45,883 nucleotides of DNA, taken from assembly GCF_002899675.1 (NCBI RefSeq), contig NZ_PKUU01000036.1, positions 1 to 45,883 on the forward strand. The letters are read 5' to 3'. The notes beneath the pieces are model-generated. The model was not told the DNA's origin, made no database searches, and worked only from the letters and a program-made list of their open reading frames with translations. This stretch comes from Clostridium sp. chh4-2. GTDB lineage: Bacteria > Bacillota > Clostridia > Lachnospirales > Lachnospiraceae. Positions 17,502 through 25,692 of this stretch are shown one piece after another (the stretch's first letter is position 1; every line of letters starts with the position of its first letter). A program made the translations under genes and the position numbers.

Positions 17502-19373
17502 TTATAAATTGATGGTTTCTTCGGAATCCATGTAATCGCAGAATTCATCCGTATTGCTGTAGGACAGATCGACCTTCATAAAGTCAGCCATTTTATAAAG
17601 TCCGTCATTTATGGTATCGATATTGTCTGAAGACAGCCCCTGCCCGATCTCATCTGATATCTTTTCAAACTCTTCCCTCTGCTTTTTAAGAGTCTCTATG
17701 GCCACAATGTTCAAGGTATCCGTGGCCTCATTGATATCTTTAATCCGTTCTTCGAAGATTTCGATAATCCTGTCCCGGCGTTTCTCCGCTTTGGTGCTGA
17801 ACAAATCCACTTTGTCTAATAAATACATAAATAAGGCGGATGCGATTCCTGACAGCATTGTGGATAAAACCACTGACCATGGTTCGCCGATTCCGATCCG
17901 GTTCAGTAAGAATTCAATTCCGATGCCGGATATGGCTATGACACTGCCTCCAATTATCTTGACAATGGCGTCTCCTTTTTCTGCCGGGGTCATCTGGCTG
18001 GATTCTTTTCCAAAAAGAACCTTTGCGGACTGCACAAAGATCTTGATTCCTTCTTTTATGACTTTTAATACCTGCTTAAAGATCCCGACAAACAGGCTGA
18101 TAATTCCCTCAACCAGAGAAGATACAAAGCCTTTTACAAAATCCAGAATGTTGTCTCCGAAAAATGCGGCCGCATGGGTGATCACATATTCTTTTACACG
18201 TCCAAATCTTATTTTAAGGGCCTCACCGACAGAACCTGCATTTACACCGGCTTCCATACCATTTTTAAAGATATCGGACATCTCGTAATAGATGGGCTTT
18301 ACGATAAAAAGGATTAAGTTACCCACTGCGTAGTCGGCTGCCTGTTTGCCCGCATTTTTTACAGCCGTACCGTGAATTTCACCGGTTTTCTGTTTGCGCA
18401 GGGCTGCTTCTATATCCTGCTGTTCCTGTTTGGACGGGCCTTCTCCGTCATGCTCCTCTTTGTATTTCTCTATGGCCGCCTTGTAGGTTTTCTCATTGAC
18501 TTCACCTTTACCCAAAAGGTTCTTGGCAACCGCTTCATTTGCCTTAGAATCGACCTCTTTCTCTGCCTTCTTCTGCAGGTTCAGCATCCGCTCTTTTGTC
18601 TGTTCATCAAGCGGCCGGCCGTGTTCGTCCATCCATTCGATGTATTCCGAATTGGACATTTCCTTTTTAACCTGATTGATTTCTGCAGATGTTACCGCAA
18701 AATTGTCATCGATATTGGCTATCCGTTTGATGTCGGAATCATCCAGGGCATAATTGCTTTTTAATTTTTCGTGGACTTGTTTTAAAGGTACAATGTGATC
18801 CGGCTGCGCCTGTTTCCTGTGGGTATCGTCATTATAATGCTGATTTGGGTTATCCTGCTTTAAATATAGATTTCTCTTCCCCGTATATTCATCGGTCAGA
18901 GTTTTCTCCCCAACCACCCGTTCTTCCTTATAACGCTCCATGGCCGCTTTGTCTTCATACAGCTTTCGCCTGTTGTCTGCGTTATATTCCTGGGTCATAT
19001 TGGAGTTTACATCATCATTTTCCCTGGCATTTTTATATTCCGTATAGGCATTCACCGATGTTGTATTCTTTTGGATGCCGTCATAGTGAAATGATTCGCA
19101 TTCCTGCAGAACTCTGGACGCATTTAACCCCTTCTTTCTGGCCGTTCTTCCGCCTGCTGTGGCTTCCAAAAGTCCATCTATGACCGCCATAAAGACAGGT
19201 TTTAAAATTTCATCTTCCATATGTTCTGCTGTTTCAAATTGTTTATATACCTCATCAATGATCTCCTGTGATGATTTCGCATCATAGAGTTCAAGCTCCT
19301 CCAGAATCTTCGTCACTTCCAGCGGTGATGCTTCTTTTAATTCCTCTATTGCACGTTTCTTTTGCTCATCCAT
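17502..19373 (-). CDS. HNH-like nuclease/toxin protein with hydrophobic C-terminal half
   Basis: A 623-residue protein and the last gene of a four-gene operon. Residues 1-180 are charged and helical. Residues 191-240 carry an HNH-like signature: PDHIVPL (D192, H193), then NIDDNF (N224) and EINQVKK (N233, K236). This matches the D-H...N...N-x-x-K layout of beta-beta-alpha metal nucleases, although no zinc cysteines are present. Residues 345-455 and 470-525 are strongly hydrophobic (GNLILFIVKPIYY, SSLVEGIISLFVGIFK, IIGGSVIAISGIGIEFLL, VVLSTMLSGIASALFMYLL), suggesting membrane insertion or a hydrophobic bundle. A coiled coil follows. ATG at 19373 follows GGGGTG by 5 nt. Function is inferred to be an effector; I know no named family with this architecture. 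Confidence 0.75.
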   Translation of the reverse strand: MDEQKKRAIEELKEASPLEVTKILEELELYDAKSSQEIIDEVYKQFETAEHMEDEILKPVFMAVIDGLLEATAGGRTARKKGLNASRVLQECESFHYDGIQKNTTSVNAYTEYKNARENDDVNSNMTQEYNADNRRKLYEDKAAMERYKEERVVGEKTLTDEYTGKRNLYLKQDNPNQHYNDDTHRKQAQPDHIVPLKQVHEKLKSNYALDDSDIKRIANIDDNFAVTSAEINQVKKEMSNSEYIEWMDEHGRPLDEQTKERMLNLQKKAEKEVDSKANEAVAKNLLGKGEVNEKTYKAAIEKYKEEHDGEGPSKQEQQDIEAALRKQKTGEIHGTAVKNAGKQAADYAVGNLILFIVKPIYYEMSDIFKNGMEAGVNAGSVGEALKIRFGRVKEYVITHAAAFFGDNILDFVKGFVSSLVEGIISLFVGIFKQVLKVIKEGIKIFVQSAKVLFGKESSQMTPAEKGDAIVKIIGGSVIAISGIGIEFLLNRIGIGEPWSVVLSTMLSGIASALFMYLLDKVDLFSTKAEKRRDRIIEIFEERIKDINEATDTLNIVAIETLKKQREEFEKISDEIGQGLSSDNIDTINDGLYKMADFMKVDLSYSNTDEFCDYMDSEETINL

Positions 19374-19386
19374 CTTTTCACCCCAC

Positions 19387-20316
19387 TTAGGCCACCCGAT
19401 ATGTTTCATCCACGCTTTCGTACTGCATTCTCATTGTATCACTGTATTTCTTAACACTGGCGGAGTCTTCCAATGACATAATCTGAGCGTCGATCATCGC
19501 TTTCATAATTTTGCTGGCCGTTATAATTGCTTCCACCTCTTTTTGCTGCATTTCCGGCAGCCTTCTGATGCTCATCTCCTTATGCACCAGTTTATGTGCA
19601 AAACTGATGCAGCGGATGTAGAGATAATTAACGGAATTATCAAGTCTTACCAACAGATTGGAATAAATCTCAATCAGAGAATTGAAATATTCCTCCACGT
19701 TTTCAAGAGACTCATCGATTACCTTTAATTTAGTGAGCTCTGCGTCCATTTTGGCAATCTCCGCATTGACTTTCATCTCCTCTTCTTCCACCGCATATAA
19801 GGTTTCCTTGGCTTTTTTCCTGGTATAAAAACCGGCGGTAAAAATAGCCTGAAGAGTAGTTTTAAATTTATGCTTATTAAAATCGATTTTATACAGCTGA
19901 CTTCTGGAGCGCACACCATCAAAAGACAGCACGGCCGCCTTATACTCCTCCACCGTAAAATCCCGGCTTACGGATATATCTTTGATCTTTTCCATCTGTG
20001 CCGCCATCTGGACAAATAACTCCGTTTTGATTTTCTCCTTATATTTATTGATATTTTGTACCCTTTGTTCGATGGAATCCGTATACCGGTCAACCTCCGA
20101 ATCAAACTGCGATCGTTTTTTCTGGTACCGTTCGGAAATTTGCTGATAAAGAGCTTCCGCTTCTTCAAATGTCTTTTTTCCCGTGAACTTATTCCATGCC
20201 CCGGTCACTTTCTCCTTTACATAATTTGCGGCTTTTTTTACGCCTGATGCAACCTTTTCGCATCCGCTTTTAATGGCACTTGTGATTTTTCCAAAAAATC
20301 CTCCGAAAATCCCCAT
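19387..20316 (-). CDS. Coiled-coil protein of the four-gene operon
   Basis: A 309-residue protein that I do not recognise. The first about 50 residues are amphipathic and glycine/lysine-rich (GIFGGFFGKITSAIKSG, KKAANYVKEKVTGAWNKF), a pattern that could bind membranes. The rest is long charged helix: residues 50-110 with FDSEVDRYTDSIEQRV, and 175-215 with EEEEMKVNAEIAKMDAELTK, consistent with coiled coils. There are no catalytic motifs or predicted transmembrane spans. The ATG at 20316 has GGAG 6 nt upstream; a GTG just before it is less likely. The gap to the TerB-like gene is 14 nt and to the HNH gene 13 nt, so all are co-translated. Confidence 0.75.
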   Translation of the reverse strand: MGIFGGFFGKITSAIKSGCEKVASGVKKAANYVKEKVTGAWNKFTGKKTFEEAEALYQQISERYQKKRSQFDSEVDRYTDSIEQRVQNINKYKEKIKTELFVQMAAQMEKIKDISVSRDFTVEEYKAAVLSFDGVRSRSQLYKIDFNKHKFKTTLQAIFTAGFYTRKKAKETLYAVEEEEMKVNAEIAKMDAELTKLKVIDESLENVEEYFNSLIEIYSNLLVRLDNSVNYLYIRCISFAHKLVHKEMSIRRLPEMQQKEVEAIITASKIMKAMIDAQIMSLEDSASVKKYSDTMRMQYESVDETYRVA

Positions 20317-20330
20317 CACTTTCTCCTCTG

Positions 20331-20729
20331 CTATTTATTAATATATTCGTATCCTTCTGCTAATAAATCGTTGAAATCCTGGGTCCAGCGAACCATCTTT
20401 CTGATTTCGGAATCTCTGAAGCCCCAGTCGTTGCCCAGTTTCATGATCCAGCTTTCTTCGTTGCTGTCAATCTCTTCATCCGCATCCAAAACTCCGGCCA
20501 GCTCAATAATAATTGCACGTTTCACCTTTTTATTGCTGGCCTGAAATGCGGTGACCAGTTCCTTCAATTCCTTATTCTGAACAACGTAGCCATCGATTCC
20601 CATCTCCATTTTATAGGTATTGAATACCGCCTCTTCGCTCGCTTTTACTGTGCCGTTCACTTTCATTGCAATTGCAGCCAGTTCCAAAAAGTTTTTTTGC
20701 TCTTTTTCATTCAGTAGATTCAAAAACAT
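20331..20729 (-). CDS. TerB-like protein
   Basis: A 132-residue helical protein resembling the TerB tellurite-resistance fold. It carries the two acidic helix-loop segments characteristic of that fold: NGTVKASEE (25-33) and LDADEEIDSNEE (81-92), each followed by an amphipathic helix. TerB domains bind metal and associate with membrane-linked stress and anti-phage complexes in other systems. GGAGGGG lies upstream of the ATG. It sits 15 nt after the giant coiled-coil gene and 14 nt before the next, the second structural gene in the operon. The TerB assignment rests on motif pattern only; profile search would settle it. Confidence 0.65.
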   Translation of the reverse strand: MFLNLLNEKEQKNFLELAAIAMKVNGTVKASEEAVFNTYKMEMGIDGYVVQNKELKELVTAFQASNKKVKRAIIIELAGVLDADEEIDSNEESWIMKLGNDWGFRDSEIRKMVRWTQDFNDLLAEGYEYINK

Positions 20730-20744
20730 GTTGTCTCCCCTCCG

Positions 20745-23700
20745 TTAATTGATTTTCTTTCCATTTGGATCAAATTTTGTCTTAACAATTCTTATTTTTC
20801 CATCCACAAGAATCCGCTCTGTCCGTTCCTCCACTTGTCCATTGGTATAGAAATGCATCTCTGTGGTCACATTTCCGGCATTATCATAATTCCGGCTTCT
20901 TGTGATACGGCCGTCCTTATCGTATTCCATTTCATATATCTTCTTTTTGCCGGACTTCATCTCACTGAGTACCAGCTTATTCCCTTTATAATGGTTGAAA
21001 ATCGTCATACCGGTTTCCTGGTCATGAATCTCCTCCACCCGGTTTGGATTTTTGCCTGCCGGTGCGACGCTTTCCCTCTGCTCTGAAGCATTTTTTAACA
21101 TCTGGGCCAGAGAATTCAGGCTGGCAATCTGACTCTCTAAATTGTTCAGCTTACCGTTTACGCCCGCCTGATAGACTTCCACTATTTTTGAATAGCTGGT
21201 AACTGTATCATTTAGCCTGCTTACCTGAGATGTATCCTCATAAATCGCATGAAGCTGGGTTTTATGAGCCTGCTCCTCTTCCTGTTTTCTGCGTTCCAGT
21301 TCATTTTTCAGTTGTTCAATCTGGCTCTTTGTATTCTTTGAAAAGTCATTGACCTGCTTAAACAGATAATTATATGACCTATCTGCCTTTTCCGCATTCT
21401 CATCCGTGTTATCCAGCACTTGAACCAACAGTTTTGTTATGCTCTGCTGAAGCATGGATGTACCCACTGACAGCTGATCCATCCGCTTCTCAAGACCATT
21501 CTGAACCCGGATCACCTGTTCTTCAAGTCCTACGGTAATCGCTTGTACTTCTTTTTCATACAAATGAAGCGCTTGTTCCTGATGTTCGTTCAACTCTCTG
21601 GTGATGCGCACCACCTGTTCAGCCAGTTTTTCCGAATGAACCCTGGTCTTGTTTTCATATATGTCAATTTTATTCCCCAGCGCATTTAGCTGCTTATCCG
21701 CCAGTTCCCCATGGGCCTTTATAAGGCCATCGACTCTATCGCCCTGGGCTTTTATGAGGTTATTCGTCATCGTTCCCTGGCTGCTTATCAGTTCTTCTGT
21801 TTTGGTTTCCTGGGTCTGGAAGAGGCCGTGTATCATGGCTCCCTGAGCTTTTATAAGGTCTTCTGTCTTGATTTCCTGAGCTTTTATAAGATCATTCGTC
21901 TCAATTCCCTGTTTTTCTATCAGATCACCTACCTTGGTTCCCTGGGTCTTCATAAGCTCATTCATTTCGAATTTCTGAGCTTTCATCAATTCGTCTGTCT
22001 TACTTCCACGTTCTTCTATCAACTCACTAATCTTGACTCCCTGATTGCTCATCAGTTCGTCCGTTTTATTTCCACGCGCTTCTATCAACTCACTAATCCT
22101 GATTCCCTGAGCGCTCATTAGTTCGTCGGCCTTATTTCCACGGGCTTCGATCAATTCTTCGGTCTTAGCTCCCTGGGTCTCCATCTGCTCACTAAGCTTA
22201 ATTCCCTGAGCTTTCACCAACTCACTAATTTTGATTTCCTGAACATTCACCAGTTCGTCGGTCTTATTGCCGCGCTCTTCGATCAATTCTCCTGTCTTAA
22301 ACCCCTGGTCTTTTATAAGACCATCTATCATAACTCCCTGAGCTGCTATTAATCTGTCTGTCTTCTCAGAACAAAGCTCCATTGTACGCAGCGCCTCATC
22401 CGCCTTCTCCCGGATCAGGGTATTTTCCACAGCGGAAGCTTCCTTCATTTCTCCTAAAATAGCCAATGACTGCTCGTCAATCCAGCCTTTTTCGTCCTCT
22501 GCCAATTTAGAAATCAACTTCTGAACATCAGTCAAATGACCGGCAGCTGATTCTGCCATTTCCCGCATCAAACCATCCGTTCTTCCTGATGTCTCTTCAA
22601 TGCTGGCCCTGATTTCAGCCGAATTGGTTCTTGAGGATTCTTCCACACTTGCAACAACAGCCGCTTTGTGCTGCTCCATCCGTTCCCCGCATTCCCTCAT
22701 GGACTGGTCCGCTTTCATCTGCAATGCATCCAATCGATCTGTAAGAACTTCTGTCTTCTGTTCCAGATGAGTGCTTCCCGCTTTCGCTGCCTCCGCAATA
22801 TGCGTTAATATGCCTTCTGTATTGATTCCGGCATTCTCCATCATCCGCTCATTGGATTCAAGGATTTCCTTATTCAGTTCTGTATTCTGCTCCGTTAACA
22901 TGGCTGACTTTTTCTCTATGAGTTCATTCAGCTGTTTATTCTCCGCAGCATTCTGCTGCATATGTATTTCAGCCAGTTCTTTCATCTCCGCCCCATTCTT
23001 CTCATTTGAATTAAGAATGGTTTCCTGAACGAGATTCAAATAATCAGTAACTGCCTTTGATGCCTCTTTTGCGGAGACTTCTGTTTTATCCAAAACCGCC
23101 TGTGTATGCGCCGTCATCTGAGCGCTGCATTCCTGCATAGACTGATCTGCTTTCTGCTGCATATCATCCAGTTTTTCCGAAAGAATTTCCGCCTCACGGT
23201 TTAGAAGGTCAGTCTGTCCTCTTAACATATCCGCTTTCTCATGGATCAGGCCGTCCAAATTCTTTTCCAATGTGATGCATTGTGACAGCAGAGTTTCCGC
23301 CTGTTCCTGTGCGGCATAGGCATTCCGGTCGCTGATTTCCTGAAAACCGGATTCCATGGATTCCAGCTTATCCGTAAGAAGGGACGACTGCTCTATAAAC
23401 AGGGCATTTTCCTCTTTTTGATTATCAATGAGTTTATCCAGAAGTAAGTTTCCGTGCTTATCCAGATTGTCATTGATCCTGCTGCTTGTTATATCAAAGT
23501 TTTCTTCAAATCCTGAAAGTTTTTCCATCGTTTCGTTGGATGTTTTATTGAATGCATCCAGTTCTGTCTTTAATGCGTTATCAATAACATTCAAGATTTT
23601 TTCCGTATGATCTTCATTCTGCCTTTGAATTAAATCTGCCAGCCGGTTTTCCAATTCTGTGTTTTTCTCATTCATCTCATTCATATTCTGTTCCAGCAGG

Positions 23701-23960
23701 CCGACCCGTTCAAGCAAAATGTTTTTGTTGTTTTCCAAATACTCCCTGTATTTATGACGGACATGTAAATACAGAACGCCAACATACCCCATCATCAAAA
23801 GCAATAAGAAAACGGTCACGCAAGTGACAGCCCAAAATGGGATAAAATGTTTCAAGATCCCACAGTTCAGAATTTCCAACAGCGCAAAACTGGTCACAAC
23901 CATGTACCAATACTGCGCTTTCTGCTCTATTAATTTCTTTAATTTTTCCAGCTGCTCCAT
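20745..23960 (-). CDS. Membrane-anchored giant coiled-coil protein
   Basis: A 1071-residue protein. Two hydrophobic helices near residues 16-70 (YMVVTSFALLEILNCGIL; WAVTCVTVFLLLLMMGYVG) anchor it, followed by about 880 residues of charged coiled coil. Within this, a 37-residue unit occurs twice (each containing KADQSM, near residues 260 and 405), and residues 533-752 are 20 tandem 11-residue repeats. Residues about 960-1071 are a separate beta-rich module with YD/MORN-variant-like strands (MEYDKDGRITRSRNYD, EMHFYTNGQVEERTE). The architecture recalls membrane-tethered sensor or tail proteins such as ZorA, but no MotA motif is present. The ATG at 23960 has GAGGAGG 6 nt upstream; a TTG 15 nt earlier is unlikely. 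It is likely the core scaffold of the operon's system. Confidence 0.8.
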   Translation of the reverse strand: MEQLEKLKKLIEQKAQYWYMVVTSFALLEILNCGILKHFIPFWAVTCVTVFLLLLMMGYVGVLYLHVRHKYREYLENNKNILLERVGLLEQNMNEMNEKNTELENRLADLIQRQNEDHTEKILNVIDNALKTELDAFNKTSNETMEKLSGFEENFDITSSRINDNLDKHGNLLLDKLIDNQKEENALFIEQSSLLTDKLESMESGFQEISDRNAYAAQEQAETLLSQCITLEKNLDGLIHEKADMLRGQTDLLNREAEILSEKLDDMQQKADQSMQECSAQMTAHTQAVLDKTEVSAKEASKAVTDYLNLVQETILNSNEKNGAEMKELAEIHMQQNAAENKQLNELIEKKSAMLTEQNTELNKEILESNERMMENAGINTEGILTHIAEAAKAGSTHLEQKTEVLTDRLDALQMKADQSMRECGERMEQHKAAVVASVEESSRTNSAEIRASIEETSGRTDGLMREMAESAAGHLTDVQKLISKLAEDEKGWIDEQSLAILGEMKEASAVENTLIREKADEALRTMELCSEKTDRLIAAQGVMIDGLIKDQGFKTGELIEERGNKTDELVNVQEIKISELVKAQGIKLSEQMETQGAKTEELIEARGNKADELMSAQGIRISELIEARGNKTDELMSNQGVKISELIEERGSKTDELMKAQKFEMNELMKTQGTKVGDLIEKQGIETNDLIKAQEIKTEDLIKAQGAMIHGLFQTQETKTEELISSQGTMTNNLIKAQGDRVDGLIKAHGELADKQLNALGNKIDIYENKTRVHSEKLAEQVVRITRELNEHQEQALHLYEKEVQAITVGLEEQVIRVQNGLEKRMDQLSVGTSMLQQSITKLLVQVLDNTDENAEKADRSYNYLFKQVNDFSKNTKSQIEQLKNELERRKQEEEQAHKTQLHAIYEDTSQVSRLNDTVTSYSKIVEVYQAGVNGKLNNLESQIASLNSLAQMLKNASEQRESVAPAGKNPNRVEEIHDQETGMTIFNHYKGNKLVLSEMKSGKKKIYEMEYDKDGRITRSRNYDNAGNVTTEMHFYTNGQVEERTERILVDGKIRIVKTKFDPNGKKIN
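21705..22364 (-). repeat. Twenty in-frame 33-bp (11-residue) tandem repeats
   Basis: Consecutive units read KTDRLIAAQGV, MIDGLIKDQGF, KTGELIEERGN and so on to RVDGLIKAHGE, with consensus K-T-x-E-L-I-x-x-Q-G-x and no gaps. The constant 11-residue period predicts a hendecad coiled coil with a slight right-handed supertwist. Two alternating unit types (EARGN- and AQGI-ending) around units 7-11 suggest recent duplication of 66-bp blocks. Confidence 0.95.
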
Positions 23961-24032
23961 CTTTTGCCTCCTCAACCCGTATCATTTCTATTTTCACAAA
24001 CCCGATACCATTTCCCCTTATTTTTAATGTAT

Positions 24033-24107
24033 TTAATATTTATAAAGCAGCAGATCATTCAAAGATATCCAGGTTCTGACCTGCTCTAATTGCCGTTTTA
24101 TCACCAT
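24033..24107 (-). CDS. Small ORF (24 codons) ahead of the coiled-coil operon
   Basis: The ORF MVIKRQLEQVRTWISLNDLL plus four more residues begins with ATG and has GGGAGGTGAT ending 3 nt upstream, one of the best ribosome sites in this region. A TATAAT box lies 22 bp before the start, so the ORF would be the first thing translated on the operon mRNA. Its stop is 72 nt before the giant coiled-coil start. It could be a leader peptide, a tiny partner protein, or chance. No homologue is known to me. Confidence 0.45.
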   Translation of the reverse strand: MVIKRQLEQVRTWISLNDLLLYKY

Positions 24108-24129
24108 GCAATCACCTCCCACAAAGCCT

Positions 24130-24160
24130 ATTATACAAAATCCCATGGACATCTATTGTC
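24130..24160 (-). promoter_or_regulatory. Putative promoter of the four-gene operon
   Basis: A perfect minus-strand -10 box TATAAT (24130-24135) is present. The best -35 candidate is GACAAT (24155-24160) at a non-ideal 19-bp spacing, so activation by a regulator is possible. Confidence 0.45.
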
Positions 24161-24483
24161 TATCTCATATTTTTTATCCGTTTCTTTCCTCCCATCAAAA
24201 AAGACATTGCAGAGATCTCTTTCTACAATGCCCGCGATAAATGCAACTGGCTGACATTTTACAGTCCCTATAGTTTTGCGTCATAAGCTTTCGCTTATTT
24301 TGCCAAAAAGAACAACTCACTAAACTACGATATAAGGAATTGTTCAACGCTCAATTATCACATCCTTATGATAAAAATATTATAACCGACTCTTGATACA
24401 AGATCAACGATATTTTGTATAATTTTTATATATTTCTGATTATCATTCTATATTTTAGTGCAATTATCATAAATTGAATGTAT
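24161..24483. other. AT-rich intergenic stretch without a recognised gene
   Basis: About 320 bp, very AT-rich from 24340 on. It holds small dyads only: AGAGATCTCT inside CATTG...CAATG near 24205-24230, ATAAGC-TTTC-GCTTAT near 24285-24303, and TTGAT-N5-ATCAA at 24393-24407. No ORF with a ribosome site was found on either strand. Confidence 0.6.
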
Positions 24484-24532
24484 TTTTTCAAAAAGAAGGC
24501 AGATGTCGGAATACCTTCCATGCATCTGCCCT
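24484..24532 (-). terminator. Terminator downstream of the isochorismatase-family gene
   Basis: GGCAGATG (24498-24505) pairs with CATCTGCC (24523-24530), with an inner GGAA/TTCC. On the minus strand it is followed by TTCTTTTTGAAAAA, giving a T-rich tail. The plus strand also has a CTCTTTTTT run, so it may act both ways. Confidence 0.7.
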
Positions 24533-24560
24533 ACTCTTTTTTATTTTCCGTTTTTTTGAA

Positions 24561-25073
24561 TCATATCACATCGATCTGGCACATCTTCATCGCCTCTAAT
24601 GCATTTTGATGACTTTCAGGCGTTACCCCCGCACAGCAGCTGCTGTCCACCAGAATTGGCACAGACGGCATCGCAGCCTTTAAAATCAGCGCATTGGAAA
24701 TCACGCAGATATCCGTACAAAGTCCTGCAAGTTCCACGCTTTCATATCCGCCCGCCGCAACGTACCCGGCGCAGTCCAGGCTTCCGAACGTGATTTTTTC
24801 AAACCGTTTTCCGTCATAACGGCCGATCTCCTTTTGCAGTTCCCAGCCCGGCGTCCCTTTTATGCAGTGGGAAACGGGAAGTTTTTTCCCTTCCATGGTT
24901 TCCAGATAATCGTCAAAATGCGTATCCAGAGTAAAAATCACCTCGTCCGAACGCTCCTGATATTCCTCAATCTTCTTAATCACAGCAGGAACGATCGCTT
25001 CCGCCTCTTTAGTGCCCAATGTTCCGTCAATAAAATCATTCTGCATATCCACCACAATCAATAATTTTTTCAT
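24561..25073 (-). CDS. Isochorismatase-family cysteine hydrolase (nicotinamidase-like)
   Basis: A 170-residue cytoplasmic hydrolase. D9 in VVDMQNDFIDG and the catalytic cysteine in GLCTDICV are visible, and a lysine lies in HCIKGTPGWEL, matching the Asp-Lys-Cys triad of the family. LDTHFDDY supplies the metal-site D/H pattern seen in nicotinamidases, so nicotinamide deamidation for NAD salvage is the most likely reaction but is not proven. I chose the ATG at 25073 because GAGG lies 8 nt upstream and homologues begin MKKLLIVVD; an ATG at 25097 or TTG at 25100 would add eight or nine residues. A terminator follows at 24484-24532. Confidence 0.85.
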   Translation of the reverse strand: MKKLLIVVDMQNDFIDGTLGTKEAEAIVPAVIKKIEEYQERSDEVIFTLDTHFDDYLETMEGKKLPVSHCIKGTPGWELQKEIGRYDGKRFEKITFGSLDCAGYVAAGGYESVELAGLCTDICVISNALILKAAMPSVPILVDSSCCAGVTPESHQNALEAMKMCQIDVI

Positions 25074-25234
25074 TTCCTCTGCCTCACTGTTTTTCATCAA
25101 ATGTTATCCTGTTATCAGATATTTTATCATAGTTTGCGTCCGGAAAAAAGGAAATATCTTTAATTTTTGATTTTAAACAAAAGCCTGCTGTAGTATACTT
25201 ATAAAATATAGAAAACAATCCGGAGGAAGTATTT

Positions 25235-25645
25235 ATGGAACAGGACGAAATGCTGGAACTGCTCACACAATTAAAAAAATCAAGCGAGCGCAGAGAAGAA
25301 TATGCCAAAAAACAATACCTGATGTCTAAAATAACGGCCGCCGCCAGCATGACGGCACTGGCCCTTGTTATCAGTGCCAGCCTGTTTGCGCTGCCTCGTT
25401 TAAAAACCATGTTTACCAGCATCGACACGGTCATGTCCGATATGGAAACCATAACCAACGAACTGGCAAAAGCTAACCTGGGCCAGATGATAGACGGGAT
25501 TGACCAGTTGGTTTCCACCAGCGAATACAGCATCAAACAGGCATCCGACCGTTTGAATGCCCTGGATATCGACAGCCTGAACAAGTCCATCCAAAGCCTT
25601 CACGATATCGTCGAGCCGCTTTCAAAACTGTTTAATTACCAATAA
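25235..25645 (+). CDS. Small single-span membrane protein, unknown
   Basis: A 136-residue protein with an N-terminal charged helix (residues 1-30), one transmembrane segment near residues 33-55 (ITAAASMTALALVISASLFAL) and a C-terminal coiled-coil-like region containing repeated hydrophobic spacing (MSDMETITNELAKANL, LNALDIDSLNKSIQSLHDI). No family is recognised. CGGAGGA lies 7 nt before the ATG. It is divergent from the isochorismatase gene and 18 bp ahead of the next promoter. Its design, a single anchor with a coiled-coil tail, is a small parallel to the giant protein at 20745-23960 but shows no clear sequence match to it. Confidence 0.65.
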   Translation: MEQDEMLELLTQLKKSSERREEYAKKQYLMSKITAAASMTALALVISASLFALPRLKTMFTSIDTVMSDMETITNELAKANLGQMIDGIDQLVSTSEYSIKQASDRLNALDIDSLNKSIQSLHDIVEPLSKLFNYQ

Positions 25646-25663
25646 TTAATTTTAAAAACCCGG

Positions 25664-25692
25664 TTGACAAATACTGTTCAAAGTATTATGAT
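25664..25692 (+). promoter_or_regulatory. Promoter of the tryptophan T-box/ABC operon
   Basis: Consensus TTGACA (25664-25669) and TATGAT (25687-25692) with an exact 17-bp spacer. Confidence 0.85.

Noticed and set aside
17502..19373. HNH gene as an intron-encoded or homing endonuclease
   Set aside because: It sits in a tight operon with unrelated coiled-coil proteins, and no intron domain motifs or split gene are nearby.
21649..22121. Plus-strand ORFs of 65-136 codons opposite the repeat region of the giant coiled-coil gene
   Set aside because: They lie antisense to strongly biased in-frame repeats, which remove stop codons from the opposite strand; no ribosome sites are present.
21705..22364. 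Regular 33-bp repeat considered as a CRISPR array
   Set aside because: There are no spacers, the units vary in step with the protein code, and the reading frame is continuous on both sides.
24393..24407. TTGAT-N5-ATCAA as an FNR box
   Set aside because: The spacer is five bases, not four, and it lies far from any promoter that I can define.
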